Source: Caulobacteraceae bacterium (GTDB taxonomy: Bacteria; Pseudomonadota; Alphaproteobacteria; Caulobacterales; Caulobacteraceae). Taken from it: 64,000 nucleotides of DNA. Below are positions 43,631-54,058 of the stretch, piece after piece (position 1 is the stretch's first letter; each line of letters begins with the position of its first letter). The notes beneath the pieces were generated by a model that was not told the origin of the DNA, did no database searches, and worked only from the letters and a program-made list of their open reading frames with translations. A program made the position numbers and the translations under genes. The stretch is taken from contig CANJRI010000005.1 of assembly GCA_947476555.1 (NCBI GenBank), forward strand, positions 1 through 64,000, given 5' to 3'.

Positions 43631-44008
43631 TCAGTTCGGGGCGGCGCGCCAGCCGGACAGCACGGTGATGACGAAGGTCAACATCCCGAGCAGCGCCAGC
43701 ACCCCGCCGACCGCCACCCCCACATGGGCGCCGGGGTCGCCGAGCAGATAGCGGGCGAGGAACGGGATCATCACCACGACACCACTGGTCGAGAGGCCGA
43801 AATTAGCCCAGCCGAGGCGGCCGCTCTTGCCGGAGAGCGCGTAGAAGGTCCCCATGATGGCCAGGCTGGCCCAGCCGACGAGGTTGAGGTGGGCGTGGGC
43901 CGGCGAGAGGGTGAAATCCCCGGTCGCGCCCATGTAGTTGCCCCAGATCATGCCGCCCAGCGCGCAGAGGGCGCCGGCCGAAAAGAACGATAGCGACAGC
44001 TTGTTCAT
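43631..44008 (-). CDS. Small four-helix membrane protein, cytochrome oxidase subunit I-like
   Basis: From the ATG at 44008 (with GGGGGA upstream) the product is 125 residues with four membrane helices. A helix reading LSPAHAHLNLVGWASL resembles the heme-binding His region of heme-copper oxidase subunit I, and similar small proteins are sometimes labelled cytochrome-c oxidase. Whether it binds heme is not known. Confidence 0.7.
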   Translation of the reverse strand: MNKLSLSFFSAGALCALGGMIWGNYMGATGDFTLSPAHAHLNLVGWASLAIMGTFYALSGKSGRLGWANFGLSTSGVVVMIPFLARYLLGDPGAHVGVAVGGVLALLGMLTFVITVLSGWRAAPN

Positions 44009-44081
44009 GTGCATTCCCCCGAATGGAGGGCGGACGACATCAGGGTTCGGGGCGCTTGGCAACGCCGGCGCGGGCGCCTAG

Positions 44082-44285
44082 ATGACGGCCATGGACGACA
44101 TCCCGCCCAACGCCGCGCCCGGCAAGGCGCTCACCCCGGCGGCCCGCAGGGCGCTGGAAGAAGCCGAGGCCCGCCGCCTGGCCGCCGAAGGCCAGGCGCT
44201 CGCCCCCGAGGACGGCGGCCCGAAGGGTCCCGAGCCGACCCGCTTCGGCGACTGGGAGCGCAAGGGCCTGGCCGTCGACTTCTAG
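44082..44285 (+). CDS. DUF1674/SdhAF4-like protein
   Basis: The 67-residue product ends GPEPTRFGDWERKGLAVDF, the conserved C-terminal signature of DUF1674, related to mitochondrial succinate dehydrogenase assembly factor 4. The ATG at 44091 could equally be the start. It ends overlapping the convergent pyrF gene by four bases. Confidence 0.85.
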   Translation: MTAMDDIPPNAAPGKALTPAARRALEEAEARRLAAEGQALAPEDGGPKGPEPTRFGDWERKGLAVDF

Positions 44286-44977
44286 CCCCCCGCCATCTCC
44301 GCGATCACCTTGAGCGCGGCGGCGCGGGGATCTTCCGCCGCCGTGATCGGCCGGCCGCAGACGATGTGGCTGGCGCCGGCTGTGAGGGCTTCCAACGGCG
44401 TCGCCGCCCGGGCCTGATCGTTCTTCGCCGACCAGTCCGGCCGCACGCCCGGGGTCACCACCAGGAAATCCGGCCCGCCGATGGCGCGGGCCAGGGCCGC
44501 CTCGTGCGGGCTGGCCACGATGCCGTCGCAGCCGGCGTCCACCGCCTGGCGGATGCGGCGCTCGACCAGGGCCTTGGCCCCGAAGGCGTAGCCCATCTGC
44601 GCGAGGTCCTCGTCGGTCAGGCTGGTGAGGACGGTGACCGCCAGGATCTTCAAGGCCGAGCCGGCCCGGCCTTTCACGGCGGCGGCCATCACCTGGGGCT
44701 CGCCGTGCACGGTGAGCAGGTCGCAGCCCGCGCCCGCCAGGGCGGCGGCCGAGCGCTGCACGGTGGCGCCGATGTCGTGCAGCTTCCAGTCCAGGAACAC
44801 CTGCTTGCCGCCCGCCTTCAGCTCCCGCGCCAGGGCCATGCCGTCGGTGGCGAAGAGCTCCAGGCCGACCTTGTAGAAGCTCACCGTGTCGCCGAGCGCG
44901 GCGACCAGGACGCGGGCCTCGCCGGTGGTCCGCACGTCCAGGGGCACGATCAGGCGCGGGTCGGCGGCGGCGGCCAT
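44282..44977 (-). CDS. pyrF: Orotidine 5'-phosphate decarboxylase
   Basis: The 231-residue TIM barrel has the catalytic VFLDWKLHDIGATV region (Asp-Lys-His-Asp), TVHG, and the C-terminal phosphate-binding VTPGVRPDWSAKNDQARAATP. It makes UMP, the last step of pyrimidine synthesis. It is the usual length and I see nothing odd. Confidence 0.97.
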   Translation of the reverse strand: MAAAADPRLIVPLDVRTTGEARVLVAALGDTVSFYKVGLELFATDGMALARELKAGGKQVFLDWKLHDIGATVQRSAAALAGAGCDLLTVHGEPQVMAAAVKGRAGSALKILAVTVLTSLTDEDLAQMGYAFGAKALVERRIRQAVDAGCDGIVASPHEAALARAIGGPDFLVVTPGVRPDWSAKNDQARAATPLEALTAGASHIVCGRPITAAEDPRAAALKVIAEMAGG

Positions 44978-45023
44978 GCGTGGCTCCGTGGGCGAAGGCT
45001 GCGGTTTGGGCTAAGACGCGTGC

Positions 45024-45710
45024 ATGAGCCAGGCCGAGTTCGCGGTCAACTTCTTCGTCGCCCTGTTCGCCCTGATCGACCCGATCGGGAACGTGCCGCT
45101 GTTCGCCGCGGCGACGGCGGGAGCGCGCCCGAGGGACCGGGCGATGATCGCCCTCTACATCAGCGTCTTCGTGCTGGTCTTCCTGACCTTCTTCTATTTC
45201 ACCGGCGTCAGCCTGCTGGAGTTCTTCGGCATCTCCCTGCCGGCCTTCCGCATCGCCGGTGGGGTGATCCTGTTCCTGCTGGGTCTGCAGATGGCCAGGG
45301 ACGACTTCACCGCCACCTTCGCGGACGCCGCTGACGCCGCCTCGGGCGACCCGCGCCAGTTCGCGCGGCGCCGGTTCGAACGGATGATCGTGCCCTTCGC
45401 CATGCCGCTGCTGATCGGGCCGGGCGCGATCTCCACGGTCGTGATCTACGCCGGCCAGGCCCGCCCGCTGGGGGCCTCAGGGGCGCTGGCCAGCGCCGGG
45501 GCGATCTCGGCGGTGGCCGTGGTGACCCTGGTCTGCTTCCTGGCGACGCCGATCATCACAAGGTTGCTAGGCCGGATCGGCCTGACCATCGTGGTGCGGG
45601 TGCTGGGCCTGATCCTCTGCGCCCTGGCGGTGCAGTTCATCCTGGCGGGCCTGGCGGAATCGACGCTGGGCCTCATCGATCCCAGCGCCGCCCACCCCTA
45701 CGGACCCTGA
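45024..45710 (+). CDS. MarC family inner-membrane protein
   Basis: The 228-residue protein has about six helices and the family segments FFVALFALIDPIGNVPLFAA and MPLLIGPGAISTVVIYAGQA. MarC was once linked to antibiotic resistance but that role is not supported; function is unknown. The gene is divergent from pyrF and has a promoter-like GGCTAAGACGC upstream. Confidence 0.9.
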   Translation: MSQAEFAVNFFVALFALIDPIGNVPLFAAATAGARPRDRAMIALYISVFVLVFLTFFYFTGVSLLEFFGISLPAFRIAGGVILFLLGLQMARDDFTATFADAADAASGDPRQFARRRFERMIVPFAMPLLIGPGAISTVVIYAGQARPLGASGALASAGAISAVAVVTLVCFLATPIITRLLGRIGLTIVVRVLGLILCALAVQFILAGLAESTLGLIDPSAAHPYGP

Positions 45711-45722
45711 CTTTTGAGTTGC

Positions 45723-45737
45723 GCGCCCTCCGGGCGC
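45723..45737. terminator. Short hairpin between convergent marC and SDR genes
   Basis: GCGCCC-TCC-GGGCGC forms a 6-bp stem just after the marC stop. There is no T-run. Confidence 0.35.
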
Positions 45738-45766
45738 CGAACCGGTTCCCACTTCGCCTGAGGGCG

Positions 45767-46567
45767 CTAAACCTTCCGGAACCGCCCGCCCTGCGAGGCC
45801 ATCAAAGCCAGGGCCCATTCGTCGGGGACGAGTTTCGCCAGCGCGGCCACCGCCTTGTTGGGGGCGCCGGGCACGCAGACCGCCCGGTTGGCCTCCACCG
45901 CCTCGTAGCCGGCGGCGGCGACCTCGTCGGCCCCCATCCAGGCCCATTCGGGGGTGTTTGCGGTGACGGCGGCGCGCATGCCGTTGACGTCGTGGAACTC
46001 CGACCAGGTGAAACCGGGGCAGAGGGCGGTGACGTGGACCCCCTCCGGCGCCAGCTCCAGGTGCAGGCTCTGGGAGAACTTGATCAGGAAGGCCTTGGTC
46101 GCCCCGTAGAGGGTGTGGCCCGCCGAGCCCGGGATCATGCCGGCCAGGGAGGCGACGTTGACGATCCGGCCGAAGCCGCCCTGGCTCATGGCCGGAACCA
46201 ACCGGTGCGCCAGTTCGCAGGGGGCGGTGACCATCACCTGCAGCAAGGCCGCCTGGTCGCGCCAGCGGGTGTCGGCATAGGCGCCGGGCAGGCCATAGCC
46301 GGCGTTGTTGATCAGGGCGTCGACCGTGCGGCCGTGGGCGGTCAGGTGGTCGATGATCTGGCCCGGCGCCTCCGGCTCGGCCAGATCGGCCGCGAGGGTC
46401 AGGACCTCGACGCCGTGCTGCAGCTTGATCTCCTCGGCCAAGGCGTCCAGCCGGTCCGCACGGCGGGCGGTCAGCGCCAGGTCATAGCCGTGGCTCGCCA
46501 GGATGCGGGCGAAGGCCGCCCCGATTCCGGCCGAGGCGCCCGTGACCAGCGCCAGTTTACGATCCAT
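45767..46567 (-). CDS. SDR family oxidoreductase
   Basis: The 266-residue protein has VTGASAGIGAAFA at the N-terminus, NNAGYG, a Ser before the YGATKAF catalytic Tyr-Lys pair, and ends GRFRKV. It is a classical NAD(P)H-dependent short-chain dehydrogenase of the DltE/YqjQ-like group. Substrate unknown. Confidence 0.85.
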   Translation of the reverse strand: MDRKLALVTGASAGIGAAFARILASHGYDLALTARRADRLDALAEEIKLQHGVEVLTLAADLAEPEAPGQIIDHLTAHGRTVDALINNAGYGLPGAYADTRWRDQAALLQVMVTAPCELAHRLVPAMSQGGFGRIVNVASLAGMIPGSAGHTLYGATKAFLIKFSQSLHLELAPEGVHVTALCPGFTWSEFHDVNGMRAAVTANTPEWAWMGADEVAAAGYEAVEANRAVCVPGAPNKAVAALAKLVPDEWALALMASQGGRFRKV

Positions 46568-46729
46568 GCGACCTACCCCTGAACCCGCTTGAAACTACGG
46601 CCTTGGTCCTAACGTTCAAGCCGCACCTTCGCCGTGGCATTGTATGGCGCGGGCTTTGGGTGTACCCCGCCGGCCGCGTGACGGCATCGGGCCGCCCAGG
46701 GAACAGGTAAGCGTTCCCGGAGATGATGG

Positions 46730-48643
46730 ATGGCTGATCCGGCCGGCGCTCCTGAAAATGGGGCGGAGGGGGGGCATCACGCACCCCGGGACAAGTTCCT
46801 GGCCCTGGCCCTGGGCTCGGTGGGCGTGGTGTTCGGCGATATCGGCACCAGCCCGCTCTATGCGATGCGCGAGGCCCTGCATCACAGCCACTCGGGCGAT
46901 CCGGAGCTGGCGGTGCTGGGGGTGGTCTCGCTGATCACCTGGGCGCTGATCCTCATCGTCACCATCAAATACGTCGTCTTCCTGATGCGGGCGGACAACA
47001 AGGGCGAGGGCGGGACCCTGGCCCTGATGGCCCTGGCCCAGCGCCTGCTGCCCCGCCGCTCGGGCATGGTGTTCGTGCTCGGCATGGTCGGCGCCGCACT
47101 TTTCTACGGCGACGGCATCATCACCCCGGCGGTCTCGGTGCTCTCGGCGGTCGAGGGCCTGAAGGACGCGCCGGGGGTGGGGGGCCGTCTCGACACCTAC
47201 ATGGTCCCGATTTCGGCGGGTATCCTGATCGCCCTATTCCTGGTGCAGTCGCGGGGCACGGCCAGCGTCGCCCGCTTCTTCGGCCCGATCACCGCGGCCT
47301 GGTTCCTGGTGATCGCGGGACTGGGGCTGTTTCATATCACCGACGACCTCTCGATCTTCCGGGCGCTATCGCCTCACTGGGGCGTGCTGTTCCTGCTGGA
47401 CAACGGCTTCATCGGCTTTGTCATCCTGGGCAGCGTCTTCCTGGCGGTCACCGGCGCCGAAGCGCTCTACGCGGACATGGGACATTTCGGGAAGAAGCCC
47501 ATCCGGGCGGCGTGGCTGTTGTTCGTGCTGCCAGCCCTGCTGCTCAATTATCTCGGCCAGGGCGCCCTGGTGTTGTCCGACCCCTCGGCCGCCGGGAACC
47601 CGTTCTTCCGGATGATCCCCGAGGCGGTGTACTGGCCGGTCCTTCTCCTGGCGACCATCGCCGCGGTCATCGCCAGCCAGGCGGTGATCACCGGGGCCTT
47701 CTCCATGACCCAGCAGGCGGTTTCGCTCGGTCTCCTGCCCCGTATCGACATCCGCCGCACCAGCGAGACCCAGGCCGGCCAAATCTACGTCCCGCAGGTC
47801 AACACCATCCTGCTGATCGGCGTTCTGGTGCTTCTGGTGATGTTCAAGACCTCGTCCAACCTCGCCGCCGCCTACGGGATCGCGGTGACCGGGGCGATGT
47901 TCATCGACACCCTGCTGTTCTACTTCATCGTCCGTTACATGTGGAAGCGGCCGGCCTGGCAGGCGTTCGCCGCCGCCGGCGTCTTCGGCGTGCTGGACGT
48001 GGTGTTCATCTCCTCGAACCTGCTGAAGATCCCGCAGGGGGCCTGGCTGCCGCTGGTGCTGGGCGCGGCCCTGGTGCTGATCATGTGGACCTGGACCCGG
48101 GGCGCCCAGATCCTCTCGGAGAAGACCCGGCGGGATTCGGTGTCCCTGGTCGAACTGGCCGAGATCCTGCGCGCCCGCAGCCCCCACCGTGCGCCCGGCA
48201 CCGCGATCTTCCTGACCTCGGACCCCGAGACCGCGCCGGTCGCCCTGATGCACAACCTCAAGCACAACAAGGTGCTGCACGAGAAGAACATCGTCCTGAC
48301 CCTCGAGACGGCCGAAACGCCACGGGTGCGCGACGAGAACCGCATCCGGATCGCGCCGCTGAACGACGATTTCAAGAGGGTGACCATCGTCTACGGCTTC
48401 ATGGAGACCCCCAACGTCCCCAAGGCGCTGGGCCTGTGCCGCAAGCAGGGGCTGAAGTTCGACATCATGGCCACCAGCTTCTTCCTGGGAAGACGCTCGG
48501 TGGTGCCCTCGGCGCAGTCGGGCATGCCCCTTTGGCAAGATAAGTTGTTCATCTTCCTGATGCGCAACGCCGCCAACCCCACCGACTTCTACAAGATCCC
48601 CCCCGGCCGCGTGGTCGAGTTGGGCACCCAGGTCACCGTCTGA
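46730..48643 (+). CDS. kup: Low-affinity potassium transporter Kup
   Basis: The 637-residue protein has the Kup start (LGSVGVVFGDIGTSPLYAMREAL), about 12 membrane helices and a soluble C-terminal domain ending in the RVVELGTQV signature. It imports K+ with H+. Its stop overlaps the next ATG as TGATG, so the next gene is translationally coupled. Confidence 0.95.
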   Translation: MADPAGAPENGAEGGHHAPRDKFLALALGSVGVVFGDIGTSPLYAMREALHHSHSGDPELAVLGVVSLITWALILIVTIKYVVFLMRADNKGEGGTLALMALAQRLLPRRSGMVFVLGMVGAALFYGDGIITPAVSVLSAVEGLKDAPGVGGRLDTYMVPISAGILIALFLVQSRGTASVARFFGPITAAWFLVIAGLGLFHITDDLSIFRALSPHWGVLFLLDNGFIGFVILGSVFLAVTGAEALYADMGHFGKKPIRAAWLLFVLPALLLNYLGQGALVLSDPSAAGNPFFRMIPEAVYWPVLLLATIAAVIASQAVITGAFSMTQQAVSLGLLPRIDIRRTSETQAGQIYVPQVNTILLIGVLVLLVMFKTSSNLAAAYGIAVTGAMFIDTLLFYFIVRYMWKRPAWQAFAAAGVFGVLDVVFISSNLLKIPQGAWLPLVLGAALVLIMWTWTRGAQILSEKTRRDSVSLVELAEILRARSPHRAPGTAIFLTSDPETAPVALMHNLKHNKVLHEKNIVLTLETAETPRVRDENRIRIAPLNDDFKRVTIVYGFMETPNVPKALGLCRKQGLKFDIMATSFFLGRRSVVPSAQSGMPLWQDKLFIFLMRNAANPTDFYKIPPGRVVELGTQVTV

Positions 48644-49014
48644 TGCAGGTCGATCTGCTTGCGATCCTCGGCGACGCGATGTGGATACTGGTGCTCGCCA
48701 CCATCGCGTCGAGTTCGCGGCGCCTGTCACAGGCGCTGCCGCCCGGCGTCCGGCTGCCCATGCAATGGAGCCTGACGCGCAAGCCGGCCTGGCGGGCGCC
48801 CCAGCGGTTGGCGTTCACCCTGATGGTGGGCGTCCCCCTGCTGGTGGGCCTGACGCTCTCGACGATCGCTCGCGACCCCCGGATCGGGCCGCAGGGCGAT
48901 CTGATCGTCTTCCTCGTGAGGGCTGTCGTGGCGCCGCTGCACATGCTGATCCACTGGGGTTGGATGCGGGCCGTGGCGCGGACCCTCGAGGCCGAGGGCG
49001 CACTGAAGCCTTGA
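48643..49014 (+). CDS. Small membrane protein of unknown function, coupled to kup
   Basis: The 123-residue product has three hydrophobic helices (at the start, near residue 58-75 and near 88-105). It starts at the A of the kup TGA. I do not recognise the family. The coupling suggests a role with potassium transport or the membrane, but this is only context. Confidence 0.65.
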   Translation: MQVDLLAILGDAMWILVLATIASSSRRLSQALPPGVRLPMQWSLTRKPAWRAPQRLAFTLMVGVPLLVGLTLSTIARDPRIGPQGDLIVFLVRAVVAPLHMLIHWGWMRAVARTLEAEGALKP

Positions 49015-49079
49015 ACCCGCGGCTCATTCGCCCTTAAAGGCGCGCGACCTCTAAGCTTCCTCCTCAAGGCTTCCCTCCC

Positions 49080-50302
<1,223 letters not shown>

Positions 50303-50306
<4 letters not shown>

Positions 50307-50509
50307 CTGTCGAGCTTGTTGTAGGGGTAACGGTCGCGGATCTCGGCCTGGAAGAAGCGGCCCTTAGACTCGGCTTCCAGGAACGAGCGGCAAACCTCGC
50401 CCGGCACGCCCACATAGACGTAGCGCTCGCCGCTGGCGAAGCGGACCAACAGCTTGGCGACCTCGGGATCGTAATCGATCTCGCTTATCGCCGTGGATTC
50501 GACTTCCAT
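50303..50509 (-). CDS. KTSC domain protein
   Basis: From the ATG at 50509 the product is 68 residues and is essentially one KTSC domain ([24 protein letters not shown], then [22 protein letters not shown]). Such domains are found alone or fused to lysyl-tRNA synthetase-like and other proteins and may bind nucleic acid. A longer ORF adds a low-quality N-terminus. Confidence 0.8.
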
Positions 50510-50616
50510 CGACAGGCTCCCGGTCCGACATCCCCTCAACAACGCCCAAACCTCGGGCGCCGGTTCCCCAGGCCGCCGAAAGCGTGGCAAGCTCGACCGT
50601 CACGGAGGAGACCCGA

Positions 50617-51021
50617 ATGCAATCCCACGCCCTCGTCGCGGTGGTCAGCCTGTTGGCGGTGATGGTCCCATTCTGGATGGGCCTGCGCGTCGCCCTCACC
50701 CGCAAGGCCTGCGGCGTCGCCGCCCCCGCCATGACTGGCGACGCGGTCCTCGAGCGCACCATCCGCGCCCACTACAACACCCTGGAATGGTTGCCGATCT
50801 TCCTGACCGGCCTGTGGCTCTTCGCCATCTACGGCAACGACCGGATCGCCGCCGTCGTGGGGGTGGTGTGGATCGTCGGCCGGGTGATCTACCAGCTGGG
50901 CTATGTCGCCGAGGCGAAGAAGCGCTTTCCCGGGTTCCTGATCCAGGCCCTGGCGACCGCGGTCCTGGTGATCGGGGCTCTGGTGCTGGCGATCCAGGCC
51001 ATGCTGGTCACCGGGGCCTGA
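50617..51021 (+). CDS. MAPEG family membrane protein
   Basis: With the ATG at 50617, preceded by GGAGGAG, the product is 134 residues with four membrane helices and the MAPEG signature RTIRAHYNTLEWLPIFL and GRVIYQLGY. MAPEG proteins include glutathione-dependent transferases and peroxidases. Its stop TGA overlaps the next gene start as CTGA. Confidence 0.85.
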   Translation: MQSHALVAVVSLLAVMVPFWMGLRVALTRKACGVAAPAMTGDAVLERTIRAHYNTLEWLPIFLTGLWLFAIYGNDRIAAVVGVVWIVGRVIYQLGYVAEAKKRFPGFLIQALATAVLVIGALVLAIQAMLVTGA

Positions 51022-51656
51022 CCGCCCTGATCGACCCCGCCCTCTACGCCGCCTATCTGAGCATCGCCGTCCTGATGGTGGTGACGCCGGGGCCGGCCAA
51101 CCTGTTCGCCATCGCGGTAGGCGCGCGCCTCGGCCGCCGCGCGGTCCTGGCGGCCGTCCTGGGCATGAACCTGGCCACCGTCGTCTGGCTGGTGGCGGCG
51201 GGCCTCGGGCTTTCGGCCCTGGCGCGGGCCACTCCCGGCCTGTTCCGCGCCATGGCCCTGGCCGGCGGGGCCTACCTGGCCTGGCTGGCCTGGCTGGGCG
51301 CGCGGTCGCTGATCGGGGCCTGGCGCGGCGACGCCCGGGAGGCGCACGCGGCGCGGGCCGTGGGGCGCCGGGCTTTCCGCGACGGCCTGATGGTGCAGCT
51401 CTCGAACCCCAAGGCCCTGCTCTACACCACGGTGGTGCTGCCGCCGTTCCTAGACCTGTCACACCCCGTCCCGCCCCAGGTCGCGGTGTTCGGCGCCACC
51501 GGCGTCGTCCTCGACGTGGTGGTGATGACCGCCTACGGTTTCTCGGGCGCGGCGATCGCGCGGCGAATGAACGGCGAACGGTTCCAGCGCGGATTCGCCG
51601 CGTTTTCCGGGCTGATGTTCCTGGCCATCGCCGCCCTCATCGTCCTTAGGACCTAG
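51018..51656 (+). CDS. LysE family translocator, probable CTG start
   Basis: The family N-terminus usually reads like MTALIDPALYAAYL. Here the frame gives LTALIDPALYAAYL with CTG at 51018 where Met should be. No ATG, GTG or TTG lies suitably nearby. The protein has six helices and TPGPANLFAIAVGARLG. It would export an amino acid or related metabolite. The CTG overlaps the MAPEG stop as CTGA, like a coupled ATGA start. Confidence 0.8.
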   Translation: MTALIDPALYAAYLSIAVLMVVTPGPANLFAIAVGARLGRRAVLAAVLGMNLATVVWLVAAGLGLSALARATPGLFRAMALAGGAYLAWLAWLGARSLIGAWRGDAREAHAARAVGRRAFRDGLMVQLSNPKALLYTTVVLPPFLDLSHPVPPQVAVFGATGVVLDVVVMTAYGFSGAAIARRMNGERFQRGFAAFSGLMFLAIAALIVLRT

Positions 51657-51735
51657 CAACCAGAATTGCGCTAGCGTGTTCAAGCACTTACATATGGTCC
51701 CGAAGAGGGACGCTTCGAGTTCGAGACGCAAGAGA

Positions 51736-52323
51736 ATGTCAAAGAAATCAGCCGCGCTCGCCCTGGTCCTGGCCCTTGGGGTCGGCCTGACGGCCTGCGC
51801 CACCGCCACGCCCTACCAACCGAACATCCCCGGCCAGAAGGCGACGGGCGGCTATTCCGAGCTGCGCCTGGAGACCAACCGCTTCCGGGTGAACTTCCAG
51901 GGCAACACCCTGACCTCCCGCGAGACGGTCGAGGGCTACCTGCTGTTCCGGGCCGCCGAGCTGACGGTGCAGCAGGGCTACGACTGGTTCGCCATGGTCG
52001 ACCGCAACACCGACCGCGAAAGCCGGACCTATGTCGATCCCGACCCGCTCTACAGCCCCTGGTACGGCGGCGGCTATTCGTGGTGGCGGCCGTCCTGGCG
52101 CTATTACGGCTCGCCCTACGGCTGGCGGACCTGGGACCCCTTCTGGGGTGGGCCGTTCTGGGCCAACCGGGTGGACGTGCGCACCGTCGATCGGTTCGAG
52201 GCCAGCGCCGAGGTCCTCATGGGCAAGGGCGAAAAGCCAGCCAACGATCCCAAGGCCTTCGACGCCCGGGCGGTGATGGAAAACCTGCGGCCCCGCATCC
52301 AGTATCCGGTGGCCAGCCGCTAG
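51736..52323 (+). CDS. CC0125/CC1285 family lipoprotein
   Basis: From the ATG at 51736 the product is 195 residues with a signal peptide and lipobox ending LTAC (acylated Cys 21). The family segments YSELRLETNRFRVNFQGN and VEGYLLFRAAELTVQQGYDWF follow, then a Trp/Tyr/Gly-rich stretch. This lipoprotein family is typical of Caulobacterales; its function is unknown. A clear intrinsic terminator follows. Confidence 0.85.
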   Translation: MSKKSAALALVLALGVGLTACATATPYQPNIPGQKATGGYSELRLETNRFRVNFQGNTLTSRETVEGYLLFRAAELTVQQGYDWFAMVDRNTDRESRTYVDPDPLYSPWYGGGYSWWRPSWRYYGSPYGWRTWDPFWGGPFWANRVDVRTVDRFEASAEVLMGKGEKPANDPKAFDARAVMENLRPRIQYPVASR

Positions 52324-52331
52324 ACCTTCCG

Positions 52332-52373
52332 AGGCCGCGCCGGGCTGAAAGCCAGGGCGCGGCCTTCGTTGTT
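52332..52373 (+). terminator. Rho-independent terminator
   Basis: AGGCCGCGCC (52332-52341) and GGCGCGGCCT (52356-52365) form a 10-bp stem. The 14-base interior itself can pair as GGCT/AGCC, and TTCGTTGTTT follows. It ends the lipoprotein transcript. Confidence 0.85.
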
Positions 52374-52478
52374 TCCCTGCTCGCCATCGAACGAAGGCTT
52401 GCTGTAGCGTCCCCATGGCCCGCGGCGCCCTGCGACTGCGGGGCCGGTTCTAGGGCGGGGTGGCGGGATCTCGAAATC

Positions 52479-52553
52479 TGGAGCGGGCGATGAGATTCGA
52501 ACTCACGACCCCAACCTTGGCAAGGTTGTGCTCTACCACTGAGCTACGCCCGC
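52479..52553 (-). tRNA. glyT: tRNA-Gly(GCC)
   Basis: On the minus strand the acceptor stem GCGGGCG pairs with CGCCCGC, the D loop contains AGCTCAGTGGTAGAGC, the anticodon loop is TTGCCAA with GCC, and the T arm has GTGAGTTCGAATCTCAT. The terminal TCCA is encoded. The length is 75 bases. It reads Gly codons GGC and GGU. Confidence 0.95.
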
Positions 52554-52640
52554 GCTCCTCAAGGACCCGAAAGCCCCCGAAATCGAGAGGCGGCCTTATG
52601 GCAGACGGTCCGGGCGTTTGCAAGCGCCCGCCGAGGGGTT

Positions 52641-53408
52641 TCAACGCCCGAGTTTGGGGGCCTTCAGACGCCGCTTGTTGACGTGGCCTTCGGGGGCCGG
52701 CGCGACGTCCTCGGGGAACTCGCCCTTGAAGTAATAGCGCTGCCAGGCCTCCTTGGTGGCCTCGGGGTCGCCGCGGAAGATCTTCTGATTGAACTCGGCC
52801 CGGTGCTTCAGCCAGGTCTCGTACTGGTGGCGCAGCTCGTCGTCGGTTTCGATCCGCCGGATGACCGGCTGGATCTCGTGGAGCGCCTTGTCCTGAACCA
52901 GGGTGATGAAGCAGAAGGGCTCGCCCTTCTCGAACCGCACCGTGCCCGGCCGGGTGAACTTCCAGTTCATGGTGAAGGGGAAGGGAAGCCAGTCGGTCTC
53001 CACCACCCCCGAGAGCGGCTGGATGCCGTCCTTGATGTGGTTGGGCGCGCCCATGGCCATCATCGACCAGCCGGGCGGGGTACGGAAGAGGTAGCCCGGG
53101 TGGAAGGTCACCACGCCGTGGCTGAAGTGGCTCTTCACGAAGTCATGCAGGTGCGGGTGGCGGTGGTCCGTCCGGATCGTGATGTCCTCCTGCCGGATAC
53201 CGCCATTCCAATCGAGGATCACCGGCATGGGGCAGAGGATTTCCCAGCCGGAGCAGTTGGCCATGGTCAGCGGCAGGCAGCGATAGGGGTGGCGGGAGGC
53301 GAAGACGTCCATCCACTCGCGCGAGGGGCGGCCAGGCACGATCTCCGGCGGCGGCACCCCGCGCTCCACGGTGGGGAAGCATTCCAGTTCGAACGGCTTC
53401 TGGCTCAC
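52641..53408 (-). CDS. DUF6065 family protein
   Basis: The 255-residue protein has no signal peptide and is rich in Trp, His and Pro. It contains CSGWEILCPMPV, FHPGYLFRTPPGWSMMAMG and FPFTMNWKFTRPGTVRFEKGEP, a pattern I associate with DUF6065. Such genes occur near oxygenase or glycan genes. Function unknown. Confidence 0.75.
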   Translation of the reverse strand: MSQKPFELECFPTVERGVPPPEIVPGRPSREWMDVFASRHPYRCLPLTMANCSGWEILCPMPVILDWNGGIRQEDITIRTDHRHPHLHDFVKSHFSHGVVTFHPGYLFRTPPGWSMMAMGAPNHIKDGIQPLSGVVETDWLPFPFTMNWKFTRPGTVRFEKGEPFCFITLVQDKALHEIQPVIRRIETDDELRHQYETWLKHRAEFNQKIFRGDPEATKEAWQRYYFKGEFPEDVAPAPEGHVNKRRLKAPKLGR

Positions 53409-53479
53409 GGGGGACTCCTGATGTCCCCCACCCTTAGAGCGGCTGTCGCGCCGGCGTCCAGTTCGGCTATTAGCGAGGC

Positions 53480-54001
53480 ATGAGGACGCCCGCCGAACTG
53501 CTCGCCTTTCTGGACCGGATCTGCGTCGCCTACGAAAACCATGCGCACCCGGCGGTGTTCACGGTGGCCGAGGGCGAGGCGATCAAGCTGGCCATACCCG
53601 GCGCCCACACCAAGAACCTGTTCCTGAAAGACGCCAAGGATCAGCTCTGGCTGATCTCCGCCGAGGGCCAGGCGAGCATCGACCTGAAGCGTCTGCACCC
53701 GGTGATCGGCTCGGCCCGCCTGTCGTTCGGCAGCGCCGTGCTGATGGAGGCGGTGCTGGGCGTCACCCCCGGGTCGGTCACCGCCTTCGCCCTGGCCAAC
53801 GACACCGGACACAAGGTGCGCTTCGTGCTGGACCGCACCCTGGCGGAGGCCGGCCAGGTCAATTTCCATCCCCTGACCAACACCGCCACCACCACCATCT
53901 CCCAGGCCGGCTTCAGGGACTTCCTGGCGACGATCGGGGTCACGCCCCTGGTGGTGGATTTTTCGGCCATGACGGTCGTCGAAAACCCGCTTGCGCGTTG
54001 A
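53480..54001 (+). CDS. Prolyl-tRNA editing protein (YbaK/ProX family)
   Basis: The 173-residue protein has the YbaK/ProXp fold: [28 protein letters not shown], and [22 protein letters not shown]. Proteins of this type (ProXp-ala, PrdX) remove alanine mischarged on tRNA-Pro. The specificity is inferred. Confidence 0.88.
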   Translation: MRTPAELLAFLDRICVAYENHAHPAVFTVAEGEAIKLAIPGAHTKNLFLKDAKDQLWLISAEGQASIDLKRLHPVIGSARLSFGSAVLMEAVLGVTPGSVTAFALANDTGHKVRFVLDRTLAEAGQVNFHPLTNTATTTISQAGFRDFLATIGVTPLVVDFSAMTVVENPLAR

Positions 54002-54058
54002 AGCCGGCGCCGCTTGCGCCCATCTTGCCGAGCACGACAAGGATTTAGAGAGCTACCG

